From positions 620,001 through 684,000 of the forward strand of contig NZ_JAATOV010000003.1 of assembly GCF_011806425.1 (NCBI RefSeq): a stretch of DNA of 64,000 nucleotides. The letters run 5' to 3'. This document shows, piece after piece, positions 18,990 through 28,323 of this stretch. A program made the translations under genes and the position numbers. The DNA comes from Thalassospira lucentensis (GTDB lineage: Bacteria; Pseudomonadota; Alphaproteobacteria; Rhodospirillales; Thalassospiraceae). The notes under the pieces were generated by a model. It made no database searches, was not told where the DNA came from, and saw only the letters and a list, made by a program, of their open reading frames with translations. Positions within the stretch are counted from its first letter, which is position 1. Every line of letters begins with the position of its first letter.

Positions 18990-20366
18990 ATGAAGGGATT
19001 TTTGCAGCGGGTATTCACCAAGCGACGCGAAACCCCCATCACCTATGACGAAGCCAAACAAATGGCGGCAAGTCCCGATGCCGACGTGCGCGGAACGCTT
19101 GCCCAACGTCATGATACGCGCCCTGAAATCCTGTATTTCCTTGCCAATGATACGGATTCATCTGTGCGCCGGCATATCGCCGCGAACGAAGCAACACCGG
19201 TGCAGGCCGACGTCCTTCTGACCGATGATACCGATGACAGCGTGCGTGGCAGCCTTGCCGAGAAAATCGCCCATCTGTCAGCAGGCCTTAGCCCGAATGA
19301 AAGCGACAAGCTGCGTCGTATGACATACGAAGCGCTTGATAAGCTGGCACGCGATCAGGCCGTTCACGTCCGCCAAGTTATCTCTCAAACACTCAAAGAC
19401 ATCGCCGACGCGCCGCAGCCGATTATTCAGCAGCTTGCGCGCGACACCGAAAGTGTTGTCTGCGGCCCGGTGTTGCAATATTCGCCGGTGCTGAGCGAAG
19501 ACGATCTTCTTGAAATCATCGAAGGCAGTTCTGGACGCAGCGCGCTTAGCTTTGTGTCGCGCCGGCGCAATGTCGGCGAAAAGCTGGCCGATGCCATTGC
19601 CGCCAGCAGCGACAAAGATGCGATTTCGCATCTTCTGGGCAATAAATCGGCGCAAATACGCGAAGAAACCCTTGATCAACTGATTGATCGTGCACCCGAT
19701 TATCCAGAATGGCATCAGCCATTGGTCGAACGCCCGAAATTGCCGCCAAGTGCGGCGGGCAAACTGGCCCGGTTTGTTGCAGACAACCTGATTAGCGTGC
19801 TGGAACGGCGCAAAGACCTTAAGAAAGAGCAACTTGAAGCCGTGCGTGATGTGGTTCAACGCCGCATTGCATCGGGTGAGTTCGAAAAACGCGAAATCAC
19901 AGAACCGGCTCCGAAAAAGAAAGCCCCCAAAGACGCCCCTGCTGAAGAGGCGAAAGGTGCCGAGACCAAAGCAGGCAATGCCGACGAAGAGGAAGAAGAA
20001 GAGCCAGCCTATGACAAGGCAATTGCCATGCATGCCAAAAAGAAGCTAACGGACAAGGAAGTTGCCAAGGCACTTGCCGCCAATGATGTGAAATTTGCGC
20101 GCGCAGCCCTTTCTGTACTAGCCGGCATCCCGCCAGAGGCCGTGTCAAAAGTGCTTAACACGCATTCTGCCAAGGGGGTTGTTGCCCTAACATGGAAAGC
20201 CGGATTGCCCGCCGATCTTGCGGTAAAGATTCAGGTCAAGCTGGGCCACGTTCCGCCCAGCCAGACGCTCAATCCCCGCAATGGCGATCAATATCCGCTG
20301 AGTGAAGATGACATGAATTGGCAGCTGGAATTCTTTACCGGCATGACCATCACCGCGCAGCGGTAA
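18990..20366 (+). CDS. DUF2336 HEAT-like repeat protein
   Basis: A 458-residue cytoplasmic protein. Residues 1-290 are alpha-helical repeats of HEAT type typical of DUF2336 (for example DVRGTLAQRHD, SSVRRHIAANEAT, DSVRGSLAEKIAH), a family frequent in alphaproteobacteria and without a settled function. Residues 305-345 are a very charged linker rich in Lys, Ala and Glu with a run of six glutamates. The C-terminal 100 residues form another helical unit. A strong AGGAGG site eight bases ahead sets the ATG. Position directly behind the EAL and GGDEF genes suggests a partner or output in c-di-GMP signalling; inference only. Confidence 0.85.
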   Translation: MKGFLQRVFTKRRETPITYDEAKQMAASPDADVRGTLAQRHDTRPEILYFLANDTDSSVRRHIAANEATPVQADVLLTDDTDDSVRGSLAEKIAHLSAGLSPNESDKLRRMTYEALDKLARDQAVHVRQVISQTLKDIADAPQPIIQQLARDTESVVCGPVLQYSPVLSEDDLLEIIEGSSGRSALSFVSRRRNVGEKLADAIAASSDKDAISHLLGNKSAQIREETLDQLIDRAPDYPEWHQPLVERPKLPPSAAGKLARFVADNLISVLERRKDLKKEQLEAVRDVVQRRIASGEFEKREITEPAPKKKAPKDAPAEEAKGAETKAGNADEEEEEEPAYDKAIAMHAKKKLTDKEVAKALAANDVKFARAALSVLAGIPPEAVSKVLNTHSAKGVVALTWKAGLPADLAVKIQVKLGHVPPSQTLNPRNGDQYPLSEDDMNWQLEFFTGMTITAQR

Positions 20367-20425
20367 TTCAGCTTCATCCCGACGCTGCGCTTACTTTTAT
20401 CAACGATAAGGGTAACGTGGCATCC

Positions 20426-20923
20426 CTACTCGGCAGCCGGGCGTTCCATGCAAATATGTGGAATGCCATCTTCTTCATAGGCATCGCCAAACTGCACGAA
20501 ACCAAGCCCTTCATAGAAGTTCTTTAGGTAAAGTTGCGCATTTAGATAAATCGCCTTGCCCGGATATCGTTGATTGCAATGATCAATTGAGCGCGTCATC
20601 AATTGCCGCCCAATCCCCTGCCCGCGTAGTTTTTCATCGGCAACCACACGGCCAATAGCCGGTCGGTCACCTTGTTCCACGTGATCAGGATCGATACCCG
20701 GCCCAACAATCCGCACAGCCCCAAGCACGTCATTGTCATCACATGCGATGATGTGATCGCATTGCGGATCAAGGCCATCAATTTCCGGGAAAATACATTC
20801 CTGTTCGATGATAAAAATTTGCTGGCGCAATTTCAGCAGGCTGTAAATTTGCAGCGGGGTCATTTCGTCAAACTGACAAGAAATCCATGTCAGATTTTTT
20901 TGATTATTTGGCATGTGGGGCAT
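20426..20923 (-). CDS. GNAT acetyltransferase, ElaA-like
   Basis: The 165-residue protein matches the ElaA branch of GNAT acetyltransferases: LLKLRQQIFIIEQECIFPEI near the N-terminus, and the acetyl-CoA loop GRVVADEKLRGQGIGRQLM in the centre. Substrate is unknown. A second in-frame ATG three codons in has better spacing from GAAAG, so the protein may be three residues shorter. It converges on the DUF2336 gene. Confidence 0.88.
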   Translation of the reverse strand: MPHMPNNQKNLTWISCQFDEMTPLQIYSLLKLRQQIFIIEQECIFPEIDGLDPQCDHIIACDDNDVLGAVRIVGPGIDPDHVEQGDRPAIGRVVADEKLRGQGIGRQLMTRSIDHCNQRYPGKAIYLNAQLYLKNFYEGLGFVQFGDAYEEDGIPHICMERPAAE

Positions 20924-20997
20924 CTTTCGTAACGGCGTTGCACCGCATAAAGGTAGGAAATGGCGTCATAGACGCGACTATAACGAGCACTATCAGA

Positions 20998-21249
20998 TCA
21001 CGCAGGGCTTTTTTCGACATAATAAATGAAAACGTCATCTTCCTGTTCGGACGAACGCAGATGGTTTCCTGTCATCTCACAGAATGATTTCATATCGGCA
21101 ACCGACCCCGGATCCGTCGCCAGAACCTTAAGGATTCCGCCAGTTGCGACGTCGCGCAATGCCTTCTTGGTCTTAAGCACCGGCATGGGGCACATCAAGC
21201 CCCTTGCATCCAAAATTACATCAAACTCATCACTTGAAGATGTCGGCAT
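20998..21249 (-). CDS. TusA-family sulfur carrier protein
   Basis: TusA-fold proteins carry persulfide sulfur on one cysteine. The 83-residue form starting at 21249 shows the family motif DARGLMCPMPVLKTKKAL with the active cysteine C20 in CPMP. I chose this ATG because AAGG lies six bases ahead; an open frame runs 23 codons further but adds no family sequence. It is divergent from the TauE gene 120 bases away, and such pairing of a sulfur carrier with a sulfite/sulfur-compound exporter is functionally plausible. Confidence 0.9.
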   Translation of the reverse strand: MPTSSSDEFDVILDARGLMCPMPVLKTKKALRDVATGGILKVLATDPGSVADMKSFCEMTGNHLRSSEQEDDVFIYYVEKSPA

Positions 21250-21369
21250 GAAGAACCTTATAAAAAAATCGGTTTCTGTCTGATAAAGCGCCATTTGGCG
21301 ATTGTTGCATTTGCACAATATGTTAGACTAGATAATAACAATCAATCAAACGCTGTTAGCCTCCCCAAG

Positions 21370-22293
21370 ATGCAAATCTATCTCCCGATTGCCGAAATAT
21401 CGGTAAACATATTTCTTATTCTGGGTCTAGGCGGCGGGGTCGGCTTTTTGTCTGGCCTGTTTGGCGTGGGTGGTGGGTTCCTGATTACCCCGCTTTTGAT
21501 TTTTTATGGCATACCCCCGGCAGTATCCGTTGCAACGGCCGCAAACCAGATCGTCGCATCATCGGTATCGGGCGTTTTTGCGCATTGGCGGCGCGGCAAT
21601 GTTGATCTGAAAATGGGGCTGGTCCTGCTATTTGGCGGTATCTTTGGCTCCACCGTCGGGGTTTGGGTGTTTGCCTGGTTGCGATCCCTTGGGCAGATCG
21701 ACCTTGTCATTTCGCTGTGCTACGTCATTTTCCTTGGCATTATTGGCGGCATGATGCTGTTTGAAGCATCGCGCGCCATTTTCCGCACCCGGCGCAAAGG
21801 TGGCGGCATCCGGCGCAGCAAAAAGCACCAGCACAGCTTTATCCACGGCCTGCCGTTTAAAATGCGGTTTTACCGGTCGGGGCTTTATATAAGCGCCCTT
21901 ATGCCGCTTTTGATTGGCTTCTGTGTTGGCATGTTGACCGCCCTGATGGGCGTTGGTGGTGGCTTTGTGATGGTTCCCGCGATGATTTACCTGTTGGGTA
22001 TGCCAACTGGTGTTGTCATCGGAACATCGCTGTTTCAGATCATCTTTGTCACGGCCAACGTGACGTTCTTGCAATCGATCCAGACACAAACCGTGGATGT
22101 TGCCCTTGCGACGCTGCTTTTGATTGGTGGCGTGATCGGTGCACAGTTTGGCGCACGTTTCGGATCCAACCTAAAGGCAGAGCATCTTCGTGCCCTGCTT
22201 GGTTTGCTTGTGCTGTCGGTCTGTCTCAAGCTGTTGTTTGATCTGGTAATCGAACCGAGCGAGCTTTATTCGATCATGCCGGGGAACCTGTGA
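21370..22293 (+). CDS. TauE/SafE-family membrane permease
   Basis: A 307-residue membrane protein of the TauE/SafE (DUF81) family, implicated in export or import of sulfite, sulfoacetate and related anions. Both repeats have the glycine signature: GFLSGLFGVGGGFLITPLLI near the start and TALMGVGGGFVMVPAMIY in the second half. A charged loop with many His, Arg and Lys separates the halves. The ATG at 21370 gives the usual N-terminus (MQIYLPIAEISV); an upstream frame to 21295 is likely untranslated. It is coupled to the next gene by a TGATG overlap. Confidence 0.9.
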   Translation: MQIYLPIAEISVNIFLILGLGGGVGFLSGLFGVGGGFLITPLLIFYGIPPAVSVATAANQIVASSVSGVFAHWRRGNVDLKMGLVLLFGGIFGSTVGVWVFAWLRSLGQIDLVISLCYVIFLGIIGGMMLFEASRAIFRTRRKGGGIRRSKKHQHSFIHGLPFKMRFYRSGLYISALMPLLIGFCVGMLTALMGVGGGFVMVPAMIYLLGMPTGVVIGTSLFQIIFVTANVTFLQSIQTQTVDVALATLLLIGGVIGAQFGARFGSNLKAEHLRALLGLLVLSVCLKLLFDLVIEPSELYSIMPGNL

Positions 22294-23057
22294 TGACGTT
22301 TTCACAGCACACACTCCGTACCGCCATCGTCACGGCCATCACCCTGATGTCCGTCGCCCTGCCCCTGAAATCCGGCAAGGCTGATGCATTGGTGGTGGAT
22401 TTGTCAAACCACCTTGTGGCGATCACCACCGGCTTTACCGGTACTGATGTTTTGCTGTTTGGGGCGGTCCAGAACGAAGGCGATGTGATCGTTACTGTAC
22501 GTGGTCCAGATCAGGACATGGTCGTGCGCCGCAAGGAACGCACACTGGGCATTTGGGTTAACCGCGAAAGTGCCACATTCAAAAACGTGCCAACCTATTA
22601 TGCCAGCGCATCAAACCGGCCGATGGATATCATCGCCAACGACAACGTCCTGCAAGATTATCGCATTGGCTTAAAGCACCAGCGCTTTATCGCAACAAAC
22701 GACATCCCGCAGGCGGAGCAAAAAACCTATCGCGATGCGCTGGTTCGTAATATGCAAAATGTCGGCTTGTTCAATCAGCGTCCGGCAAAAATCAGCTTTT
22801 TGTCCAACCAGCTTTTTAGAACCGACATCCATTTCCCAGCCAACACCCCGACCGGCACCTATATGATCAATGTTTATTTGATCCGTGATGGTCGCATTGC
22901 CAGCGTGAAAACAACACCGCTTGTTGTTTCAAAAACCGGGGTGAGCGCAGAAGTCTATGATTTCGCGCACCGTTACTCGGCACTTTACGGCATCATTGCC
23001 GTGATTATCGCGGTGATTTCGGGCTGGATCGCAAGCGTCGTCTTCCGCAAGGGATAA
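22293..23057 (+). CDS. TIGR02186-family membrane-anchored protein
   Basis: The 254-residue protein has a signal peptide, an extracytoplasmic beta-rich part (ALVVDLSNHLVAITTGFTGTD is the family's opening; only partly quoted features such as VRGPDQDMVVRRKER follow) and one C-terminal membrane helix ending IASVVFRKG. The family is found mainly in alphaproteobacteria next to TauE permeases and has no proven role; an accessory or periplasmic partner of the exporter is likely. Its ATG overlaps the TauE stop (TGATG), supporting a joint complex. Confidence 0.87.
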   Translation: MTFSQHTLRTAIVTAITLMSVALPLKSGKADALVVDLSNHLVAITTGFTGTDVLLFGAVQNEGDVIVTVRGPDQDMVVRRKERTLGIWVNRESATFKNVPTYYASASNRPMDIIANDNVLQDYRIGLKHQRFIATNDIPQAEQKTYRDALVRNMQNVGLFNQRPAKISFLSNQLFRTDIHFPANTPTGTYMINVYLIRDGRIASVKTTPLVVSKTGVSAEVYDFAHRYSALYGIIAVIIAVISGWIASVVFRKG

Positions 23058-23298
23058 TTCCCGCCGCGCGGTCCAAGTTCGCCTGTCCTGACGATTATAC
23101 GCGCTGTGAAAACATGTTTCTGTGCAACCGCAGCGAGACCTTCGCACCTGCGTAATACATATTTCTTTGGCCGTTCGGCAAAAAAACCACTTGGAAACGC
23201 ACTGCAAATTACGGCACACTTTGGGAAACTGGCAAATGCCGCCGCCCCACAATCGGCGGAATAATAAGCAATCCTCTAAACTCTTCAGGGCTTTCTAT

Positions 23299-23802
23299 AT
23301 GACTTCATACGATGCCGATGCCGAACTCCGCATATCGTCGAACCGCACGTTTCTTGTTGTGGTCGACGACAGTGACGAAATGACCAAAGCCCTTCGCTAT
23401 GCTTGCCGTCGCGCACAACATACCGGCGGTCGTGTTGCCTTGCTAAGTGTGATTGAACCTGCCGAGTTTCAGCACTGGGTCGCCGTTGGGGACCTGATGA
23501 AGGAAGAAGCCCGCGAAGAAGCCGAAGCCCGCGTCAACGAATTGGCCGCCTATGTCCACGAACAAACGGGTGCCATGCCGCTTCTCTTTATCCGTGAAGG
23601 CCGCCTGAAGGACGAATTGCTGACCCTGCTTGAAGAAGAAGAACAGATTTCTATTCTGGTGCTGGCTGCTGGCACAACTTCGGAAGGCCCCGGTCCGCTT
23701 ATCACCGCATTGACCAAAAGCGACACGGTGGGTCAATTGCGCCTGCCCCTGACCATCGTCCCCGCCGCCCTATCAGAAGCCGACCTCGACGCGCTTAGCT
23801 AA
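23299..23802 (+). CDS. Universal stress protein (UspA fold)
   Basis: A 167-residue single-domain Usp protein: NRTFLVVVDDSDEMTKALRY is the nucleotide-binding first strand and helix, with a final strand LRLPLTIVP. The usual ATP-binding GxxGxxxx(S/T) motif is not evident (TTSEGPGPL stands there), so ATP binding is uncertain. I chose the ATG at 23299 because AGGG lies about nine bases ahead and upstream residues are not Usp-like. It follows the TIGR02186 gene by 240 bases containing a CCGCC/GGCGG hairpin and no gene. Confidence 0.85.
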   Translation: MTSYDADAELRISSNRTFLVVVDDSDEMTKALRYACRRAQHTGGRVALLSVIEPAEFQHWVAVGDLMKEEAREEAEARVNELAAYVHEQTGAMPLLFIREGRLKDELLTLLEEEEQISILVLAAGTTSEGPGPLITALTKSDTVGQLRLPLTIVPAALSEADLDALS

Positions 23803-23880
23803 CCCAGCGCATATAAAAAACCGCAACCATCCAAGCACACCAAACCAACAAACGCCCGGCCCGCCGCTCAATGCGTGCGA

Positions 23881-26310
23881 TCAGGCGTATGCGGGCTGGA
23901 TGCTGTTTTCCAAAAACTGCATATAGGCATCAAAGGACGATTTTTGCCCAAACAGGATGTGGGATCGGCTGCGGATCGCCTGCGACACCACAGACCGGCG
24001 ACGCTTATCCGTCGCCAATGTCAGGGCGGTATCAACATAATCGGCTGAATGATACGCTACGCAGTCAAAGACCGAAATCTGACGATAGCAGGTGTGGCTG
24101 CGCCGGGACCGTGCGGCACTTCCGGGCAAGGTCACCAACGGCACGCCAAGGCCAAGGCAATCAAACGCCAACATGGCATCGTTCCATGCCGGGCTTTCAA
24201 GAACCACATCCACCGCACACAACAATGACAGCATATCGGATCGATTGCGTACCGTGACAAACCGCATGCGTCCGGCGACATCAGCGTAATTGATCGCAAA
24301 CCGACGGCCCCACGCCGCATCCCAACTATCGCGCTCTGGCGCAATCAATATCAGTTCGGCCGTTTCATCCAATCGCAGAATTTCCGCAATCAGCGGATCA
24401 AACTCGGCGGTCAATACGTCCAAGGGCTGCGGACATAGATAGGTGTTTCTATCCTGCGCCAAGCGCCAATGACGCTGCAAATCGGTCGACGTTAACCCAA
24501 GATCATCTGGCCGCGTCGCATTCACAAATAGTCCTGGCAAACGGATCAGCTTTTCGCTAAATCGCTTTTCACCGCCGGCGGTTTCCCAATCTTCGGCAAT
24601 CAAATGGTAATCGATGTTTGAAAGCCCGCTGGTCGCAGCAATGCCGCCGCCGGAAATCTGCATTGGCGCAAGACGCCAGCTTGCCAGCAACATGGTATAG
24701 GCATCTGCTTGCGGGTCGACATAATGCAACACGTCAAGATCAAGACCGGCAATCACGCGTGCCGAATGCAATGGATCCAGCGGCAATGGCACGACAAGAT
24801 CGGCATATTCATCAATGCGCGCAGTAATATCGTCTTCGCCGATCGGCGGACGGATGACCGTGATATCAAATCGATCACGATCAATGGCATCAACAAGCCC
24901 GACAATCCAGCGTCCGATCCCGTTTTCGCGCATATTGGCCGACACAATCCCAAGACGGATTTTGCCGCCATTATGGGGTTTGTCCTTGCTGACTTCGGGC
25001 ACATCATAGCCCGACACCAACTGTTCCCAATAATGCCCAACCGCGCGCAACTGCTTATCGCCTTCAGGACGAAGGGCCGCACGCCAGACAGGTGGGAAAC
25101 GCGTCAAGATGGTCGGATCAATCCGGTCCGTTCCGGCATATTCCAACCCGGGCTCAAGCGCGTCTTCATCCATGGCATCGTCGAGCAAATCACGCACGAC
25201 TTCGTCATTTTGCGCGGCAATGTTGGTTGGGACCGGTGCAAACAGTAACCGGCGTGCAGTACGAAACAGTGCCGCGTTTTCACCGGCCGCAATTTTGCGA
25301 TCAATGCCGTTTTGCAAAACCGATTGCGCCGACTGCGTGTCGCCCTCTTCGGCCAACTCGACAGCAAGACGAAATACCGCGTCATCACCGCCACCCGCAC
25401 CGATGGCTGCACCAAATTGTTCAACCGCTTCGCTGTGACGCCCAACGATGCTAAGTGCTTCGCCCATCATCAACAAAAGTGCTGGATCGCTTGGGTTTTC
25501 GGCCAAAAGCGGTTCAAGCGCCCCGATGGCTTCTGTGCCCTGCCCGACGCGCAGATTAAGCAACGCCAAGGTGTGGCGTGCTTTCGCATCGGTAGGATCA
25601 AGGGCAAGAACCCGTCGCAGACAATGCTGCGCCCCGGCAAATTGCCCCAGCCGGAAAAGCGCATCGCCATAGGCGCTTAAGGCGCGTTGATGACCCGGTT
25701 CAAGTTCAAGTGCGCGGCGCAATGGTTCACTGGCGGATACCGTCCGTCCCTGATCAAGGCGAATTTGCCCAATCAGCACCAGCGCATTAACAATATCGTC
25801 GCGCATTTTAAGCGCGGTCAGGCACGATTTTTCTGCCCCGGCAACATCGCCCAAGGCATAAAGACAAGTGGCGTAATTTGCATGAATTTCAGCAACATCT
25901 GGCGCCAATTCCAATGCGTGTTCGTAATTTTCACGCGCATCAGCAAGATCATCAAGCTGGCGATATGTATTGGCGATGTTGCAATAAAGCGCCGGTGCAT
26001 CCGGGCATAACCGAATGGCCCGTTTAAACGCGCCAATTGCTTCGCGTAATTTACCAACCGCCTTTAAGGCCTGCGCGTGATCATGTTGAATTTCCGCACT
26101 ATTGGCGTCTGCAATCGCAGCCCGGCCCATGCGTTCGGCGGCAACAGATAGATTTCCCTGACGCATGGCGACAAGCCCTGCCAGGTGCATGGCCTCTGCG
26201 GCCTGCGGATAGGCGCGCGTCATCTTGCGACAGGCTTCTTCCGCCTCCGCAAGTTGCCCTGCTTCATACAAATCCATCGCAGACTGGAACATGTTGCCGA
26301 AATCAGCCAA
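23881..26310 (-). CDS. TPR protein with GT41 (O-GlcNAc transferase/SPINDLY-like) domain
   Basis: An 809-residue cytoplasmic protein. Residues 1-330 are about nine tetratricopeptide repeats (for example ALYCNIANTYRQLDDLADAR, then AEIHANYATCLYALGDVAGA). From about residue 440 a glycosyltransferase 41 region follows: KIRLGIVSANMRENGIGRWI, LDVLHYVDPQADAYTMLLAS and, near the end, WNDAMLAFDCLGLGVPLVTL, which resemble the UDP-sugar-binding half of OGT-type enzymes. Bacterial relatives modify proteins such as flagellins or adhesins; the target here is unknown. It is a single leftward gene. Confidence 0.85.
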   Translation of the reverse strand: MADFGNMFQSAMDLYEAGQLAEAEEACRKMTRAYPQAAEAMHLAGLVAMRQGNLSVAAERMGRAAIADANSAEIQHDHAQALKAVGKLREAIGAFKRAIRLCPDAPALYCNIANTYRQLDDLADARENYEHALELAPDVAEIHANYATCLYALGDVAGAEKSCLTALKMRDDIVNALVLIGQIRLDQGRTVSASEPLRRALELEPGHQRALSAYGDALFRLGQFAGAQHCLRRVLALDPTDAKARHTLALLNLRVGQGTEAIGALEPLLAENPSDPALLLMMGEALSIVGRHSEAVEQFGAAIGAGGGDDAVFRLAVELAEEGDTQSAQSVLQNGIDRKIAAGENAALFRTARRLLFAPVPTNIAAQNDEVVRDLLDDAMDEDALEPGLEYAGTDRIDPTILTRFPPVWRAALRPEGDKQLRAVGHYWEQLVSGYDVPEVSKDKPHNGGKIRLGIVSANMRENGIGRWIVGLVDAIDRDRFDITVIRPPIGEDDITARIDEYADLVVPLPLDPLHSARVIAGLDLDVLHYVDPQADAYTMLLASWRLAPMQISGGGIAATSGLSNIDYHLIAEDWETAGGEKRFSEKLIRLPGLFVNATRPDDLGLTSTDLQRHWRLAQDRNTYLCPQPLDVLTAEFDPLIAEILRLDETAELILIAPERDSWDAAWGRRFAINYADVAGRMRFVTVRNRSDMLSLLCAVDVVLESPAWNDAMLAFDCLGLGVPLVTLPGSAARSRRSHTCYRQISVFDCVAYHSADYVDTALTLATDKRRRSVVSQAIRSRSHILFGQKSSFDAYMQFLENSIQPAYA

Positions 26311-26504
26311 AAGATGCCTTCGCTGTTAGAGTATCTAATTTATCCCGCCACCATACGGGCCAAGCGTTAACAAACAACGTCTTTGCCATAAATTCTTATG
26401 CTTGACCATGCCCAACGGTTGCATTGATGAATTTCGATCCTGCCCTGCGGTGAATTTCATCTTTTGCCCCGACAAGACCGGCGCATAACACCCGAAGAAA
26501 CATA

Positions 26505-26537
26505 CAAAAATCCCCCAAATTCTCATTCGGGGGATTT
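26505..26537 (-). terminator. Rho-independent terminator after the saccharopine dehydrogenase-like gene
   Basis: A 13-bp stem with one mismatch (arms around CCCCC/GGGGG) and a 4-base loop is followed on the minus strand by TTTTTG. It lies about 40 bases past the stop of the leftward gene ending at 26580. The gap 26311-26579 holds nothing else I recognise. Confidence 0.85.
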
Positions 26538-26579
26538 AGATAACCCATAAGATAAAGCAAGGCCCTTTTGGGCTACAAC

Positions 26580-27662
26580 TTAATGGGTAGGACTGAAATA
26601 CCGACCAAATCGATTGGCAAGAAAATCATCAAGACTGACTTGCTCCTGTCGAACATAGCCGACACCGGGAAGCTCGCCGGTCAAAACCATATCCATCAAG
26701 GTACATACCCCGGCAGATGTCGTGATCTGAATTGCCGACCATTTCTGTCCCCCGATTTCGGTACCATGGACTTTACGAACAAAGTTTTCTTCACACAGAA
26801 CACCGTTTCGTGTGCCTACCGCATCAGCAAAAATGACAATCACATCCTGCTGCGTGACGGGCAGCGCATTTTCAAAGATGTCCTTCATCATATCGGGGCG
26901 TTCACCGAGGCGTAAATCTTCGATCAGGATTTTCAGGATTTCCTGATGCCCCGGATATCGCACGGTTTTGTAGTCAAGATTTGCGACCTTGCCCTCAAGC
27001 ATATCACAAAGCGCCCCAACCCCGCCCGAGGTATTGAAAGCCTCGTACTCCGTGCCATCAATCGAAAAGCGTTCATATCCTTCAAGCGGCAGCACCTCGA
27101 CCCGTTTGCTATTTACGATGGCCTCGCACGGATTAAGATATTCGTTGATCAAACCATCGGTCGACCAGGTCAGGTTATATTTCAAACGGTTGGTCGGATT
27201 TTGTGGCAACGCGCCGACCCGCAGACGCAATTTATCGACGCGGTCAAATCGCTTAAACAGGTCATGGGCGGCAATGGATATAAAGCCCGGCGCAAGGCCA
27301 CATTGCGGCACAAACGCGCTGCTTGCCCCATTGGCGATGCCCCGAATGGCGCGCGTTGTTTCAACATCCTCGGTCACATCGAAATAGGCAGCCCCCACCG
27401 AACGGGCCACACGGGCGATTGCTACGTTCAAATAAAATGGGCACGTGGACAAAATGGCGTCGTGGCCGCGCGCAACCTCGGTCAGGGCGACTTCATCTGT
27501 GACATCCACCTTCACCAAGGTCGCGGCCGTCTCATCGGCAAACAATTCCAACATGTCACAATTGGCATCGGCCAACGTCACCGCATAATCACCCGTAACA
27601 TTAAGCATCACAGACGCAATACGCCCAATCTTCCCGGCACCAAGGATCAAAATCTTTTTCAT
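26580..27662 (-). CDS. Saccharopine dehydrogenase-family oxidoreductase
   Basis: A 360-residue NAD(P)-dependent enzyme of the saccharopine dehydrogenase / lysine 6-dehydrogenase superfamily: the Rossmann motif GAGKIGR at residues 8-14, the inner segment AILSTCPFYLN and FVPQCGLAPGF, typical of saccharopine reductases that act on C-terminal amino groups. Its exact substrate (saccharopine, lysine or a polyamine adduct) cannot be read. The divergent Lrp-type regulator 176 bases away is the expected control element for amino-acid catabolism. The segment TWSTDGLINEYLNPCE is well conserved in the family. Confidence 0.88.
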   Translation of the reverse strand: MKKILILGAGKIGRIASVMLNVTGDYAVTLADANCDMLELFADETAATLVKVDVTDEVALTEVARGHDAILSTCPFYLNVAIARVARSVGAAYFDVTEDVETTRAIRGIANGASSAFVPQCGLAPGFISIAAHDLFKRFDRVDKLRLRVGALPQNPTNRLKYNLTWSTDGLINEYLNPCEAIVNSKRVEVLPLEGYERFSIDGTEYEAFNTSGGVGALCDMLEGKVANLDYKTVRYPGHQEILKILIEDLRLGERPDMMKDIFENALPVTQQDVIVIFADAVGTRNGVLCEENFVRKVHGTEIGGQKWSAIQITTSAGVCTLMDMVLTGELPGVGYVRQEQVSLDDFLANRFGRYFSPTH

Positions 27663-27838
27663 TCTCTATCACTCCCAAACCACTCGACGACCAACAGACC
27701 ATGTCATTGTTGATGCCCAGCCAGCCCTGATAACGTTTTGTTTATAGCCCTTTTATCGTCCGCCGCTGGACGAATGCTTACAACCCGGCGATACTGTCAA
27801 AACACGTAAATAAGCCGTCACTTTTATGGGTAAACCCG

Positions 27839-28276
27839 ATGAAACGCCGACCTGATGAAACAGACCGTCGCCTGATCGCAAGATTGCAGGAAAACGCGCG
27901 CACCCCGATTGCAGCACTAGCACGCGATGTCGGCCTATCACGCAGTGCAGTTCAAGAACGGCTCGAACGGCTTGAAAAGTCCCAAACAATCACGGGCTAT
28001 ACCGTTCAGTTGGGCGACGAGGCCCGACCCGTTTTATTGGCAGAAGTCATGATTCAGCTTGAACAAAAGCAATCCGCTGGTGTTGTTAGCGCCTTACAAA
28101 AAGTGCCCAATTGCGTGCGCTGCCTTGCGATTTCTGGCGAGTTTGATCTGATTGCGGAAATTGCTGCCGACACCCCCGAAGAACTGGATGCCGTGCTTGA
28201 TCAGATCGGCGGACTTTTGGGAATAAAACGCACATCAAGCTCAATCATCCTTTCAACCAAATTCGATCGCCGCTAA
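27839..28276 (+). CDS. Lrp/AsnC-family transcriptional regulator
   Basis: A 145-residue regulator with an N-terminal HTH (DETDRRLIARLQENARTPIA, recognition helix around VGLSRSAVQERLERL) and a C-terminal RAM/AsnC ligand domain (VLLAEVMIQLE to the LAISGEFDLIAEIAADTPEE segment). Such proteins sense amino acids and often control the divergently transcribed gene, here the saccharopine dehydrogenase-like enzyme. The gap of 176 bases would hold both promoters. Confidence 0.93.
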   Translation: MKRRPDETDRRLIARLQENARTPIAALARDVGLSRSAVQERLERLEKSQTITGYTVQLGDEARPVLLAEVMIQLEQKQSAGVVSALQKVPNCVRCLAISGEFDLIAEIAADTPEELDAVLDQIGGLLGIKRTSSSIILSTKFDRR

Positions 28277-28323
28277 ACTGCGAACTGAGGTTGGGGAACC
28301 TCCTATTGAGGAAGAAACACCGA

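Noticed and set aside
19278-20033. A 251-residue open frame antisense to the DUF2336 gene, rich in Phe and Leu.
   Set aside because: It mirrors the Lys/Glu-rich linker and repeats of the real gene; no signal or domain supports it.
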